Source of the DNA: a candidate division BRC1 bacterium HGW-BRC1-1
GTDB taxonomy: Bacteria; Sumerlaeota; Sumerlaeia; Sumerlaeales; Sumerlaeaceae
Assembly: GCA_002842095.1 (NCBI GenBank)
Contig: PHCB01000006.1
Coordinates: forward strand, 147,501 to 193,719
Direction: 5' to 3'
DNA length: 46,219 bases
Under the pieces are notes generated by a model. That model was not told the DNA's origin. It made no database searches and was given only the letters and a program-made list of their open reading frames with translations. Shown here one piece after another: positions 16,630-24,904 of this stretch. A program made the translations under genes and the position numbers. Position 1 is the stretch's first letter. Every line of letters starts with the position of its first letter.

Positions 16630-16839
16630 TCAGCCCTGCTTGTTTTCCAGCGTGGGACGAATCTCCACGCTGCTGTCGGGCTCGAAGTGTTCCGCTGTCA
16701 TTTCGTGCGACACTTCGCGCCCCACGATGCTCTCCAGCAGTTTCATATAATCGAGGCAGCCCTTGCCCTTGGCGCCCTTGATGTGGGCGCGGACCTTCCC
16801 ATTGGGATCAATTTCAATTTCAATGTCGTGAGGTTCCAT
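16630..16839 (-). CDS. DUF2997 small protein
   Basis: A 69-residue protein resembling DUF2997. The pattern IEIEIDPNGKVRAHIKG, then GKGCLDYMKLLESIVG, matches the cyanobacterial form in which IEYRIGKDGKI is followed by a G-x-x-C and an E-x-x-L-G block. Cys28 is the conserved cysteine. It sits 19 nt downstream of the DUF1257 gene, as in genomes where DUF1257 (Ycf35), DUF2997 and the AAA+ Ycf46 are linked. The start has AAGGAA at about 7 nt. I recall no demonstrated biochemical activity for the family. The strict size and single conserved Cys make it a candidate substrate, ligand carrier or regulatory subunit, but that is inference. Confidence 0.75.
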   Translation of the reverse strand: MEPHDIEIEIDPNGKVRAHIKGAKGKGCLDYMKLLESIVGREVSHEMTAEHFEPDSSVEIRPTLENKQG

Positions 16840-16858
16840 CGTTCGTTCCTTTCGTGAA

Positions 16859-17308
16859 TCACATGGGGTAGCGGCGCACGTGCAGGTGGATGGTTTGGTC
16901 GGCGGCCTGTTCTTCTTCGATCGCCTCGAACCCCTGATTCGCGAGTTCCTGATTGAGCCGCCGGTAAACGTATTGCTGGATGATCTTGCCCGCCATCTCG
17001 CGCCCGATGGTTTCCAGTTCCGCCTGCGATTGACTGCCGCGGGCCTGCGTTTTGAACTGCCCGGCGGCGTCGCGCGAGAAGGTCAGAATCACCCCGTCGC
17101 GCTTGATGGTTATCTGTTGGTCATGGCCGAGGCTCTCGCCCACCACGTCCATGTTTTCCATGGTGAGATCCACAGAGTTGAGGTTGGCGGCGGCCTTCGC
17201 CTGCCTCTCCATGGTGAAACCCGCCGCCACCGCAGCGCTGGTTACGGCCGCAGCCAGCATGGGCCAGGCGGTGATGATGACCGGAGTTAGAATGATGCAC
17301 GCACCCAT
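16859..17308 (-). CDS. DUF1257/Ycf35-like protein with N-terminal hydrophobic segment
   Basis: A 149-residue protein whose C-terminal half (about 66-147) matches the DUF1257/Ycf35 pattern. A central QQITIKRDGVILTFSRD block is followed by QQYVYRRLNQELANQGFEAIEEEQ and IHLHVRRY, close to the plastid and cyanobacterial YAYHTVLKELEKQGF...VEEE...VVRRW. Unlike those proteins it begins with a hydrophobic stretch (about 5-31) that may be a membrane anchor. The start has AAGGA 10 nt upstream. The gene sits 18 nt after the AAA+ gene and 19 nt before DUF2997. Family function is unknown. Similarity is judged by eye and should be confirmed with a profile search. Confidence 0.65.
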   Translation of the reverse strand: MGACIILTPVIITAWPMLAAAVTSAAVAAGFTMERQAKAAANLNSVDLTMENMDVVGESLGHDQQITIKRDGVILTFSRDAAGQFKTQARGSQSQAELETIGREMAGKIIQQYVYRRLNQELANQGFEAIEEEQAADQTIHLHVRRYPM

Positions 17309-17326
17309 TATCGAATCGTCCTTTCG

Positions 17327-18904
17327 TTAGTTAATTTCAATTTTGCGGCGTTGCTCGGAGGGCAAACTTTCCTCGCGGGGCGAAGCGGGGCGCGCGCGAC
17401 CGTCGGCCCAACTGCGCAGCCTCTCCAGGTCCGCCTCCATGGTTTTCGAGAGCGGCACCGTCTCGCGCACCGCCTTCTCGATGTGCTCGGTGGAGAAGGT
17501 CTCGCCGGTGGCGAAGGAGTCGTACAGTCCCGACACGATGGCCTCGTCGATCTCCGCGCCGCTGAACCCCGCGGACGCCTCAGCCAGTCGCGGCAGGTCG
17601 AATTCGTCGGCGTTGCGCGCACGTTCTTTCAGGCGCACCGCGAAAATCTGCTGCCGTTCGGAATCGCTTGGAAGGTCCACGAAAAAGATCTCGTCGAAGC
17701 GACCCTTGCGCATGAGTTCCGGCGGCAGGTTGCTGATGTCGTTGGCCGTGGCAACCACGAAAACCGTCGATGTTTTTTCCGACAGCCACGTGAGAAACGT
17801 CCCGAACACGCGGGCCGTCACGCCGCTGTCGGAGCTACCCGAACTACGGCTGCCCGCCATGGCCTTGTCGATCTCGTCGAGCCACAACACAACCGGCGCG
17901 ATGCTCTCGGCGGTGGACAATGCGCGGCGCATGTTATCCTCGCTGCTGCCCACGAGGCTGCCGAACATGCGGCCCACGTCCAACCGCAACAGCGGCATTT
18001 TCCACAGGCCGCTCACGGCCTTGGCGCACATGCTCTTGCCGCAGCCCTGCACACCCAGCAGCAGCACGCCCTTGGGCGGCGGCAGGCCGTAGTCGCGGGC
18101 GCGGTCGGTGAACGCCAGCGCGCGCGTGCGCAGCCAGTCCTTCAGCGATTCAAGCCCGCCCACCCCGTCGAAGTTCACGTCCACATCGTAATAATCCAGC
18201 AGACCGCTCTTGCGGATGATCTGCTTCTTCTCGGCGAACACGCTCGTGATGTCGCTCTCGGTGAGACGCCCATCAGATACCAGCGTTTTCGCCAGCACGT
18301 TCTCGGCCTCGCCCAGAGTCAGCCCCAGCGCCGCCTTCAGCAGCTGCTCGCGGGCCGCCGGTGGAATGTCGATGACCACCTTCTCCGAGTTGGGCGACAT
18401 CTGCACATCGTGGACGATCTGGTCCAGCAGCCGCCCGATGTCGGCCTCATCCGGCAGCGGGAAATCGATGACCGTGGTTTCCTTTTCCAACTCCGGCGGC
18501 ACCTCCAACACCGGCGACACAAGGATGAGCGTTTTGTACGTCTCCTTGATGTGGATGGCCGTGTCCTTCAATTTGCGGATGACGGCGAAATTGTTTTTGG
18601 TGAGGAACGGGTGCAAGTCCTTGAAGATGTAAATGGCCGGCTCCACGTGACCCATCACCTCTTCAAAGGCGTTCACCGGGTCCTTCGTGTTGTTGCTCTT
18701 GGGGCGCTGGCGCTGGTTGGTGTTTTCCACCAGACCCGACGAAAAGCTCCACTCGAACAGGCGCTTGTCGCGCTTGGCTGCCAGCTTGACCAGCCAGTTG
18801 ACGACGCGCGTTTCCTCCCAGCTTACGATGTAAATGATCGGGTAACGCGCCCGGATGAGCACTTCGATTTCCTGAAGTACCTTCTCGGTGTTGACGGTCG
18901 TCAT
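17327..18904 (-). CDS. Ycf46-like AAA+ ATPase
   Basis: A 525-residue cytoplasmic ATPase. The N-terminal domain (about 1-240) starts with RARYPIIYIVSWEE, where a degenerate nucleotide-fold resembles that of Ycf46. The C-terminal AAA+ module has Walker A GVQGCGKS (284-291), Walker B VVLWLDEID (338-346), sensor 1 VVATAND (383-389), an arginine-finger region LMRKGRFDE (397-405) and a sensor-2 region FSGAEIDEA (447-455). The layout and length fit the Ycf46 family found in plastids, cyanobacteria and diverse bacteria. The start has GGGAG 8 nt upstream and lies 3 nt after the radical SAM gene. Cyanobacterial Ycf46 has been linked to CO2 use, but this organism shows no photosynthetic genes here. Likely a remodelling ATPase for partners made by the same operon. 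Confidence 0.85.
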   Translation of the reverse strand: MTTVNTEKVLQEIEVLIRARYPIIYIVSWEETRVVNWLVKLAAKRDKRLFEWSFSSGLVENTNQRQRPKSNNTKDPVNAFEEVMGHVEPAIYIFKDLHPFLTKNNFAVIRKLKDTAIHIKETYKTLILVSPVLEVPPELEKETTVIDFPLPDEADIGRLLDQIVHDVQMSPNSEKVVIDIPPAAREQLLKAALGLTLGEAENVLAKTLVSDGRLTESDITSVFAEKKQIIRKSGLLDYYDVDVNFDGVGGLESLKDWLRTRALAFTDRARDYGLPPPKGVLLLGVQGCGKSMCAKAVSGLWKMPLLRLDVGRMFGSLVGSSEDNMRRALSTAESIAPVVLWLDEIDKAMAGSRSSGSSDSGVTARVFGTFLTWLSEKTSTVFVVATANDISNLPPELMRKGRFDEIFFVDLPSDSERQQIFAVRLKERARNADEFDLPRLAEASAGFSGAEIDEAIVSGLYDSFATGETFSTEHIEKAVRETVPLSKTMEADLERLRSWADGRARPASPREESLPSEQRRKIEIN

Positions 18905-18907
18905 GGC

Positions 18908-19939
18908 TCAGGCTCCCACGTGGAATTCTTTTTGAAGATTGCGCAGACACGCCGCCAGGGGACCATTCGCGGCCAGCCCGTGGATGCACCCCGTGGCATC
19001 GATCCAGATGTCGTCGGCTTCGGCGGCAGGCGCCACCGCAGCGGCCGGCGGAGGCGACGTTACCCAGGGATGCAGCGCAACTCCCGCGGCCCGCACCATG
19101 TCGGTGGCGCGTTGCGTTTCATCGGGTCGGATGCGCCGGGCCAGATCGGGCATGGAAGCGGCACGATGGGTCGGGCGATAGCCGGGCATCAGGCTCAGTG
19201 TGGCGTCGGGCAGTTCGCGCGCCATCCAATCCACGATGGGTTGCAAGCAACAATCGAGATGCCCCGGCATGAGCAGGTGGCGCACGATGAGCGGTGTGCC
19301 GCGCTCCCGCCAGAAGCGCAGATTCATCTGCACGGTGGCCATGTAGCGCGGAAACGCAGCGAGGCGCCGGGCGCAGGCATCGTTGCCAAATTTGAAATCG
19401 GCCAGCACCACATCGGCAACGTCGGCGATCAGCGGGAGGGCTGCTTCTGATGCACAGGCGTTGGTCTTCCACACGAACGGGGTGCCGACCGAAACTTGTG
19501 AGACGAGGTCCAGAACCGAGGGCAGATGAATGGTCGGCTCGCCCCCGAGGACGCTGAAGGATTGGATTTGCGGTGTCTGCTGGTCGATGCACGCTGCCAC
19601 AGCGGATGCCTCAAGGGGCTCGCCAAGCAGGGCGTTCTGACTTTCGCGGGCCACGATGCAGAACGCACACGACAGGTTGCAGCCCGAGAGGCTGACGATG
19701 GCGCACGGGGCGAGACCTGCCTCGCCGGACCAATCCACGCTGAAATCGAACATCCGCGCCTGAGCCGGAGCCGCACAAGCGCCCGCCGGACCATGGGAGC
19801 GATCCACCCCACAGTCACGTGCGCACAGTCGGCATTCAGCCATCATGTCGGTCGCGATGGCAGCATTGCGCCGCGCGGCCTGTCTGCGGGCGGAAAGGCG
19901 GCCGGCATCCAGCGGTGGGATGGGATGAGTGGCGTTCAT
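18908..19939 (-). CDS. Radical SAM enzyme, COG1313/PflX-like
   Basis: A 343-residue radical SAM protein. The 4Fe-4S motif is CNLSCAFC (Cys87, Cys91, Cys94), followed by a GGEP motif, SVLGGEPT. Upstream is a second cysteine set, CRLCARDCG (36-43) plus Cys55, of the sort seen in the COG1313 group (C-x2-C-x3-C-G-V-x-R-x8-C). A C-terminal extension (about 290-343) includes an Ala/Pro linker. An ATG at 20041 gives a longer form, but I prefer 19939 because the extra residues are poorly conserved in character; its Shine-Dalgarno is weak. It is the first gene of the seven-gene operon. The enzyme probably activates or modifies a protein partner; the partner is unknown. Confidence 0.8.
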   Translation of the reverse strand: MNATHPIPPLDAGRLSARRQAARRNAAIATDMMAECRLCARDCGVDRSHGPAGACAAPAQARMFDFSVDWSGEAGLAPCAIVSLSGCNLSCAFCIVARESQNALLGEPLEASAVAACIDQQTPQIQSFSVLGGEPTIHLPSVLDLVSQVSVGTPFVWKTNACASEAALPLIADVADVVLADFKFGNDACARRLAAFPRYMATVQMNLRFWRERGTPLIVRHLLMPGHLDCCLQPIVDWMARELPDATLSLMPGYRPTHRAASMPDLARRIRPDETQRATDMVRAAGVALHPWVTSPPPAAAVAPAAEADDIWIDATGCIHGLAANGPLAACLRNLQKEFHVGA

Positions 19940-20063
19940 ATCCCGTTTGACGCGCCAAGCCCTGGAAAAGATGACACGGTCGGTGATGTAATTTTGCGTC
20001 GCCCGAGATTGAGAATTCGTAGTCCGTCTCGCGGCCATCACTTTTAAGCTGCTGACTGAATGT

Positions 20064-21158
20064 TTGTCCGTGCCATCGGGCTTTCTTGGCGCAATTCTCT
20101 CCGGCGTGCTTTATGAAAAGATCATACGACCGGTGATTTTCGCCACCTGTCCGGATGCCGAAACGGCCCACGAGCGCGGGATGCGTGCGCTGGGACTGTT
20201 GAACCGCCATGCCCCGCTGGCCCGCGCGGTGGCCGCCCGCGCTGTGGTGCGCGACGCGCGCCTCGAACGCACGGTGATGGGGTTGCGCTTCCCCAACCCG
20301 GTGGGTCTGGCGGGCGGGTTCGACAAAAACGCCGTCGCGCCGCGCGCTTTCGAAGCGCTGGGTTTTGGCTTCATCGAAATTGGCACCGTTACCCGTCACC
20401 CTCAACCGGGTAACCCGCGACCTCGCGTCTTTCGGTTTCCCAAAGATGAGGCCATTGTGAACCGCTTCGGTTTCAACAACGATGGCGCCGAAATTATGGC
20501 CTGCCGTCTGGCCGCCACCGGACCCCTCGGGATTCCTCTCGGCATCAGTCTCGGCAAAAGCAAAATCACGCCCCTCGAGGAAGCCGCCGAAGACTATCTG
20601 TTTTCACTGCGCGCGCTGCACGACTTCGGCGATTACTTCGCGGTAAACGTGAGCTCGCCCAACACACCCAATCTGCGAGCGCTGCAAGACGGCGAGGCGC
20701 TGGATGCACTGCTACTGGCTTTGGTTGCAGAAACCCGCGCTCGGGCCGCGCACGGCAGCACCAACGCGACGCCCAAGCCCATCGTGGTGAAGGTTGCGCC
20801 CGACCTCACGCTATCGGCCCTCGATGAGGTGCTGGCGGTTTGCGCCGCCCGTGGAGTGGCGGGCATCGTGGCCACCAACACGACTCTCGCCCGGGAAGGC
20901 TTGAGCCGGCCCACCACAGAGGAAGGCGGCCTAAGCGGTCGCCCCCTCACGCAACGCTCGCGCGAGATGGTGGCCCACATCGCAAAGCACGCGCCTGGGC
21001 TGGCGCTGATCGGCGTGGGCGGCATCATGACTCCCGATGACGCTGCAAGGATGCTCGACGCCGGAGCGCAACTCGTGCAGGTTTATACGGGTTTTGTCTA
21101 CCGAGGCCCGTTCTTTGCGCGCGATATCAACCGGCACCTGCTGCAAACGGCAGGTTAA
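20064..21158 (+). CDS. pyrD: Dihydroorotate dehydrogenase, class 2 (quinone)
   Basis: PyrD oxidises dihydroorotate to orotate with membrane quinone, the fourth step of pyrimidine synthesis. The protein has the N-terminal helical region with [21 protein letters not shown]-site motifs [15 protein letters not shown] and [14 protein letters not shown], and the class-2 catalytic Ser region [15 protein letters not shown]. Late motifs [11 protein letters not shown] and [13 protein letters not shown] complete the barrel. The first possible start is TTG at 20064, with GTG at 20070 and 20106 as alternatives; the last puts [12 protein letters not shown] at the N-terminus, as in other class-2 enzymes. 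No upstream site is decisive. Divergent from the radical SAM gene; no pyr operon is formed, and pyrC is elsewhere in the window. Confidence 0.93.
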   Translation: MSVPSGFLGAILSGVLYEKIIRPVIFATCPDAETAHERGMRALGLLNRHAPLARAVAARAVVRDARLERTVMGLRFPNPVGLAGGFDKNAVAPRAFEALGFGFIEIGTVTRHPQPGNPRPRVFRFPKDEAIVNRFGFNNDGAEIMACRLAATGPLGIPLGISLGKSKITPLEEAAEDYLFSLRALHDFGDYFAVNVSSPNTPNLRALQDGEALDALLLALVAETRARAAHGSTNATPKPIVVKVAPDLTLSALDEVLAVCAARGVAGIVATNTTLAREGLSRPTTEEGGLSGRPLTQRSREMVAHIAKHAPGLALIGVGGIMTPDDAARMLDAGAQLVQVYTGFVYRGPFFARDINRHLLQTAG

Positions 21159-21182
21159 CGGCGCAGCCCGCGCCGCCACCCA

Positions 21183-21749
21183 TCAATCTTCGTCGTGGGG
21201 TTCGCGCAGGCGCCAGAGGGCGTCCTGTCCGGTGAAACAGGCACACAGAGCCAGACCTTCCGGGCGCGCCTGTTCGGCTGCACGGCTCACGCAAGCCAGC
21301 GTCCGAGCGATCAGGTACAGCGTCACCGCGCCCCGCGAGGATTCGTCTTCTTCATCCGCGTCCAACCCGCCGTGCTTGGCATGAACTTTCGCGAAGGCCT
21401 TCATCACCGGACCTTCCAACTCTTCTTCGTGCTCATCGGCCCAATCGTCATCGGCCACGGCCTCGTGGGCATAATCCCCGCACACATAGAACCACCCGGC
21501 CCAGTCGGCATCCATGTCATACTCAAAAACAATCGCTTCGCAGCCCTCATCGTCAGCCGCTTCCATGGCCTGACTCAGCGCGTCACACAAATCACTTTGA
21601 TAATCAGACACACTGATATCAGCAATCTGTTTGGCGATCTTCTCCCCCGCCTCATCCTCCGCCATTCCATGATACTTGGCCTCCAATGCATCGGGCTCCA
21701 GCTCATGCAGATCGTTTTTCAGTTCATCTAAAAGGTCATATATCATCAT
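21183..21749 (-). CDS. Acidic protein of unknown function
   Basis: A 188-residue soluble protein, strongly acidic in the middle (DADWAGWFYVCGDYAHEA, then DDDWADEHEEELEG). The start at 21749 has AGGTG 5 nt upstream; a TTG seven codons earlier is less likely. No signal peptide, membrane helix or known motif is seen. A segment with FEYDMDADWAGWFYVCG hints at an alpha/beta fold of an immunity or SUKH-like kind, but no toxin neighbour is present. It is convergent with pyrD. I do not recognise it. Confidence 0.55.
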   Translation of the reverse strand: MMIYDLLDELKNDLHELEPDALEAKYHGMAEDEAGEKIAKQIADISVSDYQSDLCDALSQAMEAADDEGCEAIVFEYDMDADWAGWFYVCGDYAHEAVADDDWADEHEEELEGPVMKAFAKVHAKHGGLDADEEDESSRGAVTLYLIARTLACVSRAAEQARPEGLALCACFTGQDALWRLREPHDED

Positions 21750-22067
21750 GCGTACACCTGTTTTCCTCAACCGGAAACACCCGCCTCCCCCCTCCGTGAT
21801 GGGTAGCTTGCAAACGAGTGTTTCCCCAAATTTAATGAGGTTCCTGCGGGGGGCGATGACGCGTTACAAGAAGAAAAATCCCACTGATTTTCGATTTCCG
21901 ATTTGGCTTGCAATGAACGGAGGGAATGACCAAGGCGCAGCATTTTTTTCGGACTTCAAAGCAGGGTTGCAAATTTCCGGCCTGCCCCACAAAAATTTCT
22001 CTCTGGTAATCTTTGATTCTCACAGCGACGATACAAACTGTTAACGAAGCAAAAGAGGCCAACTGTT
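21750..22067. other. Intergenic region upstream of the prepilin gene
   Basis: A 318-bp gap, partly A/T-rich, between divergent genes. I see no convincing RNA, repeat or -35/-10 pair. A G-run (21849-21854) and A- or T-runs (21872-21887 and 21944-21950) are the only visible features. Small frames across it are not protein-like. Confidence 0.4.
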
Positions 22068-22619
22068 ATGTCCAGAAACGCTTTCACCCTCATTGAACTT
22101 CTGATTGTGGTCGCCATTATCTCCATTCTTGCGGCCATTGCCGTTCCCAACTTTATGGAGGCGCAAGCCCGCAGCAAGGTATCGCGCGCCCGCACCGACA
22201 TGCGCACCCTGGCCACCGCGCTGGAAACTTACATGGTGGATAATAACCGCTATCCACCCAACTGGGAATATAGCAACGAGCGCCTCCTTCCCTCCAATCT
22301 CTCGTCGCCCATTGCCTATCTCACGTCGTTGCCCACGGACCCTTTCCGCACGTCTTTCGATTACGTGCTGCGTCGCTATGATTATCACAACGTGCAGGAA
22401 TTGGTTGATCGCGGAGAAAGCAGCTGGCCGCCGAACGATCTGCGCCGCTATGGCCAGTGGCGCTTTGTGAGTTACGGCCCCAAGGGCGAATATCTGCCAT
22501 GGATGCCGTACGACTCCACCAACGGCACCGTGAGCGCGGGCAACGTGCTGCGCACACATCTCAGCCCCGAGGGGCACATCATGTATGACTTCTGGGATCC
22601 GGCAAACCCGTATTCCTGA
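22068..22619 (+). CDS. Type IV prepilin-like / pseudopilin protein
   Basis: A 183-residue protein with a class III leader: MSRNA, then FTLIELLIVVAIISILAAIAVP, the hydrophobic pilin helix with Glu at position +5. The residue before the cut is Ala, not the usual Gly. The next part, NFMEAQARSKVSRARTD, is typical of prepilin-like proteins in many uncultured phyla. The body (about 50-183) has the GspG-like NNRYPPN and ends in HIMYDFWDPANPYS. The start has AGAGG about 10 nt upstream. A prepilin peptidase would process it and a T2SS- or T4P-like machine would assemble it; neither is in the window. It may be served by the PilT-like ATPase at 13927, which is inference. Confidence 0.85.
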   Translation: MSRNAFTLIELLIVVAIISILAAIAVPNFMEAQARSKVSRARTDMRTLATALETYMVDNNRYPPNWEYSNERLLPSNLSSPIAYLTSLPTDPFRTSFDYVLRRYDYHNVQELVDRGESSWPPNDLRRYGQWRFVSYGPKGEYLPWMPYDSTNGTVSAGNVLRTHLSPEGHIMYDFWDPANPYS

Positions 22620-22655
22620 TCTGAAATAATTCGCTTCATGAACGAGGACAACATC

Positions 22656-23399
22656 ATGATTTCTCTACAGCACCTTTGCGTTACCGCCGTTTCGCTGGCG
22701 ACCTTGATCACCTGCCCGGGCCCGGTTGCGGCGCAAGCTGCCCCTACGACCCGCACAACCACCGCCACGGCGACGAAGCCCACCACCATGAGCCTGCGCC
22801 TTCAGGTATTTCACAAACGCATGGCCGAGATCGACGCTGATCTGGCAGCCCTGCCGGCCGATACGACAGGCACCGTGGTGATGCTGGGCGATTCCATCAC
22901 CGAGGGTTTCCGCGCGAAGGAACTTGCCGGCTGGCGTGTGATGAACCAGGGCATTAACAGCGATGCCATCCGCATCTCCAACGGCGAAGCCGGCGGCGTG
23001 GCGTCGCGCATTGACCGCGTGAAGGCTGCCCGCCCGGCGCACATTTTTCTGCTCATCGGGATTAACGATTTCGGTGGCGGCAAACCGGTGGACACCGCCG
23101 AGGCGCACTACCGCGATGTGGTGAAAGCCCTGCGCGAGGCCGCTCCGGACGCGACGCTGCATCTGCAAACCATCATGCCCACCGGCGGAAGATATGCGCG
23201 GCTGAACGTGTCGGTGAACGATATGAACAAGCGCATCGTGCAGATCGCGAAAGAGAACAATCTCGATTTGATCGACCTGCATGCCGTGATGGCCGACGAG
23301 AAGAACGAGTTGAAAGCCGAATGGACCCCTGAAGGCCTGCACCTCAAAGCCCCGGCCTACGCCGCGTGGGAAAAGGTTGTGGTGGATCGGTTGGAATAA
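22656..23399 (+). CDS. Secreted SGNH/GDSL hydrolase
   Basis: A 247-residue exported esterase-like protein. A signal peptide (1-27) and a Thr/Ala linker precede the SGNH core: block I GDSITEG (Ser80), block II with Gly99 in MNQGINSDAI, block III with Asn137 in LIGINDFG, and block V with His229 in EGLHLKAPAY. In block V the usual Asp (D-x-x-H) is Glu226. Members of this group resemble platelet-activating-factor acetylhydrolase or carbohydrate O-acetylesterases. The ATG at 22656 has GAGGA 8 nt upstream; an ATG six codons earlier is possible. It lies 36 nt after the prepilin-like gene and may be co-transcribed. The substrate is unknown; sugar-ester deacetylation is most likely. Confidence 0.82.
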   Translation: MISLQHLCVTAVSLATLITCPGPVAAQAAPTTRTTTATATKPTTMSLRLQVFHKRMAEIDADLAALPADTTGTVVMLGDSITEGFRAKELAGWRVMNQGINSDAIRISNGEAGGVASRIDRVKAARPAHIFLLIGINDFGGGKPVDTAEAHYRDVVKALREAAPDATLHLQTIMPTGGRYARLNVSVNDMNKRIVQIAKENNLDLIDLHAVMADEKNELKAEWTPEGLHLKAPAYAAWEKVVVDRLE

Positions 23400-23566
23400 T
23401 CGGGTTCGGGCGGACGTGTTTGGCGGGGAGATTCACGAATCGCCGTTCTGAGTAAGGCTGGAGAAACCATGTCCTTGCCGCGAAGCGCATGGCTGCGACC
23501 GGCGGGGGCGCCGGTCCCACATGAAAAGCTCAAAAAAAATCTCCATAATTCCCGTTTATGTTGGAC

Positions 23567-23602
23567 AAAAAAATCCCCGCCGGATCTTGCGACTCGGCGG
23601 GG
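23567..23602 (-). terminator. Rho-independent terminator of rpsB
   Basis: On the minus strand, stem CCCCGCCG/CGGCGGGG (23602-23595 with 23582-23575), then A and seven T (23573-23567). Just 5' of it (23498-23515) lies a separate palindrome ACCGGCG/CGCCGGT with flank CCGGTCCCACAT. The same 12 nt occur inverted at 29614-29625, so it is a dispersed repeat. Confidence 0.88.
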
Positions 23603-23646
23603 GGATATTTCTTTTTTCAACGCGGGCTTATGGCCCGGTTGCGTTA

Positions 23647-24594
23647 TTACTCGGGCTGACTGGCGGCCGGAACTTGCTCCTCAACCTCGGGAGCCACTTC
23701 CGCCGTTTCGCCTTCAACCGGCGCTTCGCCTTCTACGGGCTCTTCGCCTTCAACCGCAGGCAGAGGCGCACCGAACAGGTCCACGGGCACTTCCTCTTCT
23801 TCCGGAGGGGCAGCCATGTCTTCGTACTTCATGCGACGCTCAAGGCTTTCCACGTCAACAGGAGCAGGACCCGTGGGGAGTTCGACAGGCAGCGATTCGC
23901 CCGAGTCGGCACGGGCCATCAGGCCTTCTGCCACACTCTCCGACATCTTCTGGGAGATGAGCTTGACGGCACGGATAGCGTCGTCGTTACCAGGCACGAT
24001 CCAGTCGATCATGTCGGGGTCGCAGTTCGTGTCCACGATGGCGACAACGGGAATCTTCAACTTGCGCGCTTCCTTCACGGCGATGTGTTCCTTGTGGGGA
24101 TCGACCACAAAGACCACGCCCGGAAGCTGGTCCATCTTCTTCACGCCGGAAAGGTTTTTGTCCAGAGACGCCTTTTCCTTGAGGATCATCGACTGCTCTT
24201 TTTTCGAGTAGTTGGCGATGGTGCCGTCGGCTTCCATCTTCTCGATTTCGAGCAGACGCTGCACACTGCGGCGCACCGTGCGGAAGTTCGTCAACATGCC
24301 GCCAAGCCAGCGGTTGTTCACGTAGTACATGTTGCAGTCGCGGGCCGCCTCGAAGATCGAGTCCTTGGCCTGCTTCTTGGTTCCCACGAAAAGAACCGTC
24401 TTTCCGTCGGCGGCAGCGTCGTGCACAAACTTGCACGCCTCGCGCAGCATCTTCAGCGTCTTCTTGAGGTCGACGATGTAAATGCCGTTACGCTCGGTGT
24501 AAATGTACGGCTTCATCTTGGGGTTCCAGCGGCGGCTCTGGTGACCGAAGTGGACGCCCGCTTCCAGCAGTTGCTTCATGGTGATGTTCACCAT
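23647..24594 (-). CDS. rpsB: 30S ribosomal protein S2
   Basis: S2 is a 30S subunit protein needed for S1 binding. The 315-residue protein has hallmark blocks [38 protein letters not shown], and the C-terminal [23 protein letters not shown]. The last 80 residues are an acidic, Glu/Pro/Ala-rich tail with a repeating VEGE motif, longer than in E. coli S2 (241 residues). The start at 24594 has GGGAGG 8 nt upstream. Downstream comes a terminator and then a non-coding stretch, so tsf, which usually follows rpsB, is absent here. Confidence 0.97.
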   Translation of the reverse strand: MVNITMKQLLEAGVHFGHQSRRWNPKMKPYIYTERNGIYIVDLKKTLKMLREACKFVHDAAADGKTVLFVGTKKQAKDSIFEAARDCNMYYVNNRWLGGMLTNFRTVRRSVQRLLEIEKMEADGTIANYSKKEQSMILKEKASLDKNLSGVKKMDQLPGVVFVVDPHKEHIAVKEARKLKIPVVAIVDTNCDPDMIDWIVPGNDDAIRAVKLISQKMSESVAEGLMARADSGESLPVELPTGPAPVDVESLERRMKYEDMAAPPEEEEVPVDLFGAPLPAVEGEEPVEGEAPVEGETAEVAPEVEEQVPAASQPE

Positions 24595-24904
24595 TGGGTG
24601 TTGCCTCCCTTGCGTTCTTTTCCTCCGCTGTCCTCGCCTTGCGCCGCGCCCGGCCTCGTCGCACCTCTGCTTAAACAGCAGAGCCGTTTCGAACCAGGGA
24701 CGCCGCTTGCGCAATCAGACAGCGTGTGTAATGGTTTTGCAGAAATTGGCTCCGGTGGCGGTCGTGAAAAATCACGCTTGCCTCGGAACAAGTCTCCGGT
24801 GAGGCATTTATAAACCAATCATAACGATATTCATGCCGCCCGGGGGGAGGATGGCGTCTGACGGCGCTATTACCAGGGGCGCGCTGAGCCCAAGGAAAAC
24901 CAAC
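24595..24904. other. Divergent rpsB/tmk intergenic region
   Basis: A 310-bp gap with control regions for rpsB (minus) and tmk (plus). A stem TGCCT/AGGCA with an inner CGGA/TCCG (about 24779-24806) could form in the rpsB leader, next to TATAAA (24812-24807 on minus). No matching -35 was found. I see no gene in it. Confidence 0.4.

Noticed and set aside
17351-19450. Long plus-strand open frame (about 699 codons) across the AAA+ and radical SAM genes
   Set aside because: It is antisense to two genes with clear motifs, is His/Arg/Gln-rich and has no recognisable domain. It is a by-product of high G+C.
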